This document shows positions 59,756-64,000 of a DNA stretch of 64,000 nt, in pieces. Source of the stretch: Steinernema hermaphroditum (taxonomy: Eukaryota > Nematoda > Chromadorea > Rhabditida > Steinernematidae). The notes beneath the pieces are model-generated. The model had not been told where the DNA came from. It made no database searches and was given only the letters and a program-made list of their open reading frames with translations. Within the stretch, counting starts at the first letter, position 1; each line of letters opens with the position of its first letter. The position numbers and the translations under genes were made by a program. Where the stretch lies: assembly GCA_030435675.1 (NCBI GenBank), contig CM059621.1:2604001-2668000 (forward strand), given 5' to 3'.

Positions 59756-61221
59756 CAGTGGCGGCCATATAAATAAGGCACCCCCCTGAGAAAACTTGTT
59801 TTCTTCAGGAAACATCACAAATGAAACCGATTTGATGTCTAAATGTCAGAATCGGATTTTACAAGCTTTGCCGAACAATATAGAATTAATCACGCCACTT
59901 GAAACACAGAAAATCGAACCCAAAATAATCCATATTTTGGTCATACCCAATTCGCCGCGGCCATATAAATAAGGCACCCCATGTATTTGGTGTTCTAAAT
60001 GCGCTAATAATGCACAAAAACACAATGACTGATTGGTGCTTCTTGACTAACATTAATACTCGATAAGATAGCCCATACTCGAAATAACTGCTCCGCAACG
60101 GCGCTTCATAGAACACCAGAAAAATTCAAAAGGTTACCATAGGGTCCGTTTTGAACAAAAGCCGGGCTTTACTTAATGAAAATCACCTTACAATCGGCGA
60201 AAACCACATAAAACACAGTTTTGGGCGTGGAAAATTACATAGGTGAGCAAATGAGATCATTTTAAGTGGTTATGGACATCACTTCCCCTTAAAACTTAGA
60301 ACCCCAACTTGACCTGCACTCTTATCCGGGTCCCGGAACGATCTGTAAGACGGGATTTCCAGCTTTTTTGATTATTTCCACGTTGCAGAGCGTATGCGAA
60401 AACCCCAGCTTTTGTTTTATCCCATGAAAAATGGAGTATATGCGCAGTCCGGGCGTGAAAACTTCGTATCATGGAATTTACAATGGAAAAAGGTCGTTTT
60501 TCAAAGGATTTTGAAAGGTCCAGCTTTATTTCATATGTAGTATTAGGCAATTAGCATAAGATGACCAGAAGGGGTTTTCCCATGCGCTCTACAACGTAGA
60601 AGCGAAAGAAAATTTAAGAAACTCCTTCTTCCAGATCGTTCCGGGACCCGGACAAGAATGTAGACCAAGTTGGGGTTCTAAGTTTTAAGGGGAAGTGATG
60701 TCCATAAGCACTTAAAATGATCTCATTTGCTCGCCTATGTAATTTTCCACGCCCAAAACTGTGTTTTATGTGGTTTTGGCCGATTCTAAGGTGATTTTCA
60801 TTAAGTAAAGCCCGGCATTTGTTCAAAACGGACCCTATGGTAACCTTTTGAATTTTTCTGGTGTTCTATGAAGCGCCGTTGCGAAGCAGTTATTTCGAGT
60901 AAGGGCTATCCTACCGAGTATTAATGTTAGTCAAGAAGTACTAGTCAGTCATTGTGTTTTTGTGCATTATTAGCGCATTTAGAACACCAAATACATGGGG
61001 TGCCTTATTTATATGGCCGCGGCGAATTGGGTATGACCAAAATATGGATTATTTTGGGTTCGATTTTCTGTGTTTCAAGTGGCGTGATTAATTCTATCTT
61101 GTTCGGCAAAGCTTGTAGAATCCGATTCTGACATTTAGACATCAAATCGGTTTCATTTGTGATGTTTCCTGAAGAAAACAAGTTTTCTCAGGGGGGTGCC
61201 TTATTTATATGGCCGCCACTG
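59756..61221. mobile_element. 1.47-kb foldback element with TA target sites
   Basis: Both ends read CAGTGGCGGCCATATAAATA inward and are flanked by TA (59754-59755, 61222-61223), the target signature of Tc1/mariner elements. The arms (59756 to about 60450 and about 60575 to 61221) are inverted copies differing at only a few positions, with about 130 bp between. The GCGGCCATATAAATAAGGCA sequence recurs inside each arm (59957 on the left). No transposase is encoded and the frames inside are shadows. A related terminus occurs at 6800-6842. Confidence 0.8.
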
Positions 61222-61238
61222 TACGAATCATGGGAATC

Positions 61239-61580
61239 TCAAATTTGACTAATTAAACCTGAAGAAAAGCGCGACCATCCGCTAGGTCGTTCCGTTGTTG
61301 ATTTGGGAGCCAGCCGATAGTCTTTTACCGTATTGTCCTTTTCCGACGGCGGCGCCCCTTGGATGTTGCTTGATGCACGTTTTGTAGCGGTGGAATCGTC
61401 ATGTGTCACGCTCTTCGTACGTTGACGTCGCTTCCCTCTGGCATCGAAGGATGCCTTTTTGTGTCTAAACATATCAAGGAAGATGCACCACAGTAGAGCA
61501 CCGTCTAAGAGGTGAAGGGTTGCCAGTAACGCCCAACCATGGGCAGATGGATCAGTATCCGCAGAACTCAGGAAGACCAT
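61239..61580 (-). CDS. small single-TM protein, 113 aa
   Basis: Unrecognised. The start at 61580 is the first ATG downstream (30 nt) of a TTTCAG acceptor at 61611-61616. The longer frame reaching 61673 would run through that acceptor. One hydrophobic helix lies at about residues 14-34 (GWALLATLHLLDGALLWCIF). It is followed by a long, very basic, Ser/Thr-rich tail (KKASFDARGKRRQR onward). Topology suggests an extracellular N-terminus with the tail in the cytoplasm. The stop lies 18 nt from the end of the foldback element. Function unknown; it could be noncoding. Confidence 0.4.
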   Translation of the reverse strand: MVFLSSADTDPSAHGWALLATLHLLDGALLWCIFLDMFRHKKASFDARGKRRQRTKSVTHDDSTATKRASSNIQGAPPSEKDNTVKDYRLAPKSTTERPSGWSRFSSGLISQI

Positions 61581-61734
61581 ATGGATGTCGCCAGACGGAG
61601 CAGAACCAAGCTGAAAGAATGGACTGACTCTCGCCGGATGGGTCGGTGTGAGAGCGTGTGTATTTTCCACCACTGAACCAAAAAAAGTTCATTTCTCTTA
61701 TTTCTGTCATCTCGGTGCACAGAAGGTATGAAAT

Positions 61735-61905
61735 TTCTGAATCCCCTATATATAAATGGAGAACCGACGGGTTCGTTGGTCTGTGTGTGTGTTTTTCCGT
61801 GCGCACGGCGGAAACACCCACACGAAATAAGGACCCCGAGGGGAACCGAACCCGACACCGCCCGCTTACAAACAGAGAACGTTCGCAATGGGCCACACAG
61901 ACAGT
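61735..61905 (-). repeat. tRNA-derived SINE, best copy
   Basis: On the minus strand: TGTGGCCCATTGCGAACG (box A-like), about 30 nt, CGGGTTCGGTTCCCC (box B-like), a body with ACACACACACAGACCAAC, and the 3' end CCATTTATATATAGGGGATT. The tRNA-like head lacks a matching 5' acceptor strand, so it is a SINE and not a tRNA gene. Confidence 0.65.
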
Positions 61906-62078
61906 TGAGATGGTAGTGCTCTACTTCCACTATCTCTCTGGTGATGCTAGGCTTTGAGTTTTTTTGCTGTTTTTGAGTGATTTTTTGTTTATTTTGTAAC
62001 CAGCAGTGATTTCGGTTCGAGTTTCCTGAGACTTTACAATTTTTTCGCCCACTTTAGCCATTTACATGAGCGCCAATC

Positions 62079-62252
62079 TTGCCGCCCGCAGGGCTATGGT
62101 GTCTTGCCGCCCGCAGGGCTATTGGTGTCTTGCCGCCCGCAGGGCTACAGTTTTTTGGCCCCAACTTCAGCCCTATCCATGAGCGCCAATCTTGCCGCCC
62201 GCAGGGCTACAGGCTAATTGGCTTTTAGTACCTGCAGGGCGCGAATTCGCGC
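62079..62252. repeat. GCCGCCCGCAGGGC hairpin-motif cluster
   Basis: Four copies of TTGCCGCCCGCAGGGCTA at about 62079, 62103, 62130 and 62190, with a 32-nt unit beginning CATGAGCGCCAATC repeated at 62065 and 62178. Each copy can form a CCC-GCA-GGG hairpin. Downstream lie the palindromes CCTGCAGG (62231-62238) and GCGCGAATTCGCGC (62239-62252). Two further motif copies are at 25787-25880. Confidence 0.65.
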
Positions 62253-62900
62253 GCAGCCGGGGTTATTCGTATAACTTCCGAGCATCACAAAGGATTAGTA
62301 GCTTGTGCAATGAATATGCTTTAAGACTAAACTGTCTGCACTGTCTTCGTACCACTCCTCGCAAATAGTGGCAAACTGTGAATCCAGCTAATTTGAATTG
62401 CCACTATACATTGGGATGTTCGGAGCTGTTTTCGAAAAAACGAACTTATTTATGCGCTAATCGCTAATATTGATAACTCCATTAGTAATCAATAATCGTG
62501 CTCTTAAAACAGAGGGCACTAATGAACATTGCATTTCACCGGCTTCTTCCTTTAACATTAACGAATTCAACACTCCCTATTGTGGTGACCGAGTACAATC
62601 GAATTAATTCTTCTCTTCGCTCTTTGTACTGTTGCACCCAATTGTTGCGGATTTCCGAACATTTGCAACTTTTTCTAAAGGGATAGCAGCGGGCGGAGTC
62701 CATCGGCGAAACGAAAATCCGAGCATATCCGCTTGATAATTGTTGCATTAAGTGCATGTCCATAAAAACAGCCCATTCTCAAAATGCAACAATCAAAATT
62801 GTACGTACAAAATGGAATTCGATACAATTGATAGCATTTAATATTTGGCCTCTGAGATCCAGTTCACTGTCTAAGACTATTCGATCGACCGGTAGCCACT
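62253..62900. other. spacer upstream of copy G
   Basis: No gene recognised. The overlapping frames here are shadows or chance; it includes the presumed promoter of the receptor starting at 62901. Confidence 0.45.
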
Positions 62901-63954
62901 ATGACCTATCAAACCGACTTATGGGGTACGATGCTGGTAGTTCATACTGCCGTGAGGTTAGGGATCGCCATATTGTCTTTAATTCTCGCATCCGCATCTC
63001 TTCACCTGCGAAAAAAGAGCAAAAGACTTCTTGTAGGCTGCCTCGGCGCCCAAATTGTCTCATGCATATTCTATTGCATTGCAATGACGCTTACCCAGTC
63101 GGTATTCACATTGTGTTTTTTCTGGTCACCTATCTTCAAGTGGTACTCTGCGGAACGTACGATCTTTTACGCTATCTGGGACAACATGACCAACTACATG
63201 GACATCAATGAGATTTATGTCGATGAAGCAACGGATTTGGCTCTGAAAGATTACATTGGAAACTTGAGCAATATGCTGACTAGCTCAGACATCTTGGCCG
63301 AGTGGAAGATGACCGCCTACACAAGATCTTCAAGGGCGTACTTATATGTCTCCCAAGATTTGGAAAAAAGCTCCGAGAATATCGTCAGTCTTGGAACAGC
63401 TCTGTTGGCTCTCGACCGCATGATCCTTATGGCGAATCCTGTATGGTACAAGATGAAGAAAGTTAGCAGAAAATTGGCACTGTCCAATGCATTCGTTTCA
63501 ACTGTCTTGGTTTCCTTCCTCGTAATCACGGCGACGACAGACGCTATTATTAACCCTTATTTGAGTGACTGGCACTACGATCTGAACCTGAATTATCTGA
63601 ATCGTATATATTCTGGTTTTAATCATCTTGAAATCGTCATTTCCATCATTTTCTGTGTTCAGTTTTCGCTTTACGCCGGTAAACAAAGCAATGGCATCTT
63701 GCCTTCGCAAACTCGTCAGGTATCTATCCTATTAAAAATACGAAAAAAATGTTGTTGTTTAGACAAATCAAATCACGTTGTTCCAAGTGCTAAGCTTGAT
63801 CGCGTTCGTTATGTTTCCCTTCTATGCTCCAAAAATCTTTGGTTTCCGTCATATATGGATCAGCGTTCTTGTTGGGAAGAAAAGCACTTTTTTCGCTCTT
63901 CATGTTCTTCTAACTTCTACGTTTACGTGGTTCAAGCTATGGAAGAGCAGTTGA
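62901..63954 (+). CDS. unrecognised two-exon 7TM receptor family, copy G
   Basis: 336 aa; exons 62901-63719 and 63763-63954 (phase 0, after TRQ). TM1 is at about 15-36, TM2 at 46-72 (LLVGCLGAQIVSCIFYC), then a large loop with WDNMTNYMDINEIYVDE holding the family sequon. TM3 runs into LLALDRMILMANPVWYKM, followed by TM4, TM5, and TM6-TM7 in exon 2 (TNQITLFQVLSLIAFVMFPF and ALHVLLTSTFTWFKL). Intact, with every family landmark present, so it is functional by all visible criteria. The frame continues open through the intron to the window edge, so the splice is inferred from paralogues D and E. Predicted membrane receptor of unknown class. Confidence 0.78.
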
Positions 63955-64000
63955 TACTTGAATGTACAGTACTTCTAGGTGACTGTTCATTCGAAAATTC

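Larger units (their letters stand above)
56911..61238. other. repeat-dominated intergenic block
   Basis: Contains a mariner-like TIR element (57126-58022), nested Tc1-like terminal sequences (58527-58550 and 59643-59675, both reading GTGGCCTATACTTTTGTCCA), inverted clusters of TTTGCACAAA units (58709-58765 against 59535-59620) and the foldback element 59756-61221. 58130-58260 is a diverged piece of the foldback interior. The minus frame 58967-59287 is mentioned under findings. Confidence 0.5.

Noticed and set aside
59886..60826. Open frames inside the foldback element
   Set aside because: They sit in the inverted arms, mirror each other and show no transposase or other domain.
61735..61905. 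Possible tRNA gene on the minus strand
   Set aside because: Box A and box B are present but there is no cloverleaf; the same head plus body recurs elsewhere, so it is a SINE.

Overview
The window reads as nuclear DNA of a nematode. Genes are split by short GT-AG introns (about 40-70 nt is common). Several start codons lie 1-5 nt after a TTTCAG-like acceptor, as expected for spliced-leader trans-splicing. The gene content is nematode-typical: a cuticle collagen, nematode-restricted chemoreceptor classes (Srsx-like, Srx, Srt) and a four-TM nematode membrane protein. I cannot name the species. I saw no convincing intact tRNA, rRNA, CRISPR array or bacterial operon.

Layout. 1.5-10.5 kb holds three tandem Srsx-like receptors with matching exon lengths; the middle one carries one in-frame TGA. 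11.2-12.3 kb is a cuticle collagen, followed by two tiny membrane-protein genes tail to tail. 14.7-15.4 kb (minus) is a four-TM protein. 18.9-20.5 kb (minus) is a GT31 glycosyltransferase. 21.9-23.2 kb is an Srx receptor, 23.6-24.35 kb a galectin and 25.5 kb a small membrane protein. 27.5-28.0 kb is a decayed mariner transposase. 29.0-32.2 kb is an unassigned receptor. 32.9-33.7 kb is a predicted IL-17-like cytokine. 35.0-36.7 kb is an MFS/SLC17-type transporter and 39.3-40.5 kb an Srt receptor. 42.5-64 kb is dominated by five copies of one receptor-like family that I do not recognise: three intact and two broken. An Srx receptor (44.1-45.4 kb, minus), a small secreted peptide (49.3 kb) and another unassigned receptor (50.5-51.4 kb, minus) lie among them.

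The genes do not form an operon or a pathway. The common theme is chemosensation: receptors of at least four unrelated families are interspersed, with local duplication and decay, which is typical of fast-evolving chromosome-arm DNA. The spaces are full of mobile-element debris. This includes two related non-coding retroposon-like families with short tandem-repeat 3' tails, a tRNA-derived SINE, a 1.47-kb near-perfect foldback element with TA target sites, MITE-like elements and Tc1/mariner remnants.

Most multi-exon models were assembled by hand by joining GT-AG (twice GC-AG) boundaries that keep frame and agree with paralogues. Exon coordinates are given in each entry. The most useful candidates for novelty are the unrecognised two-exon 7TM family with a conserved glycosylated loop motif, and the IL-17-like gene with a signal anchor and a furin-like site.
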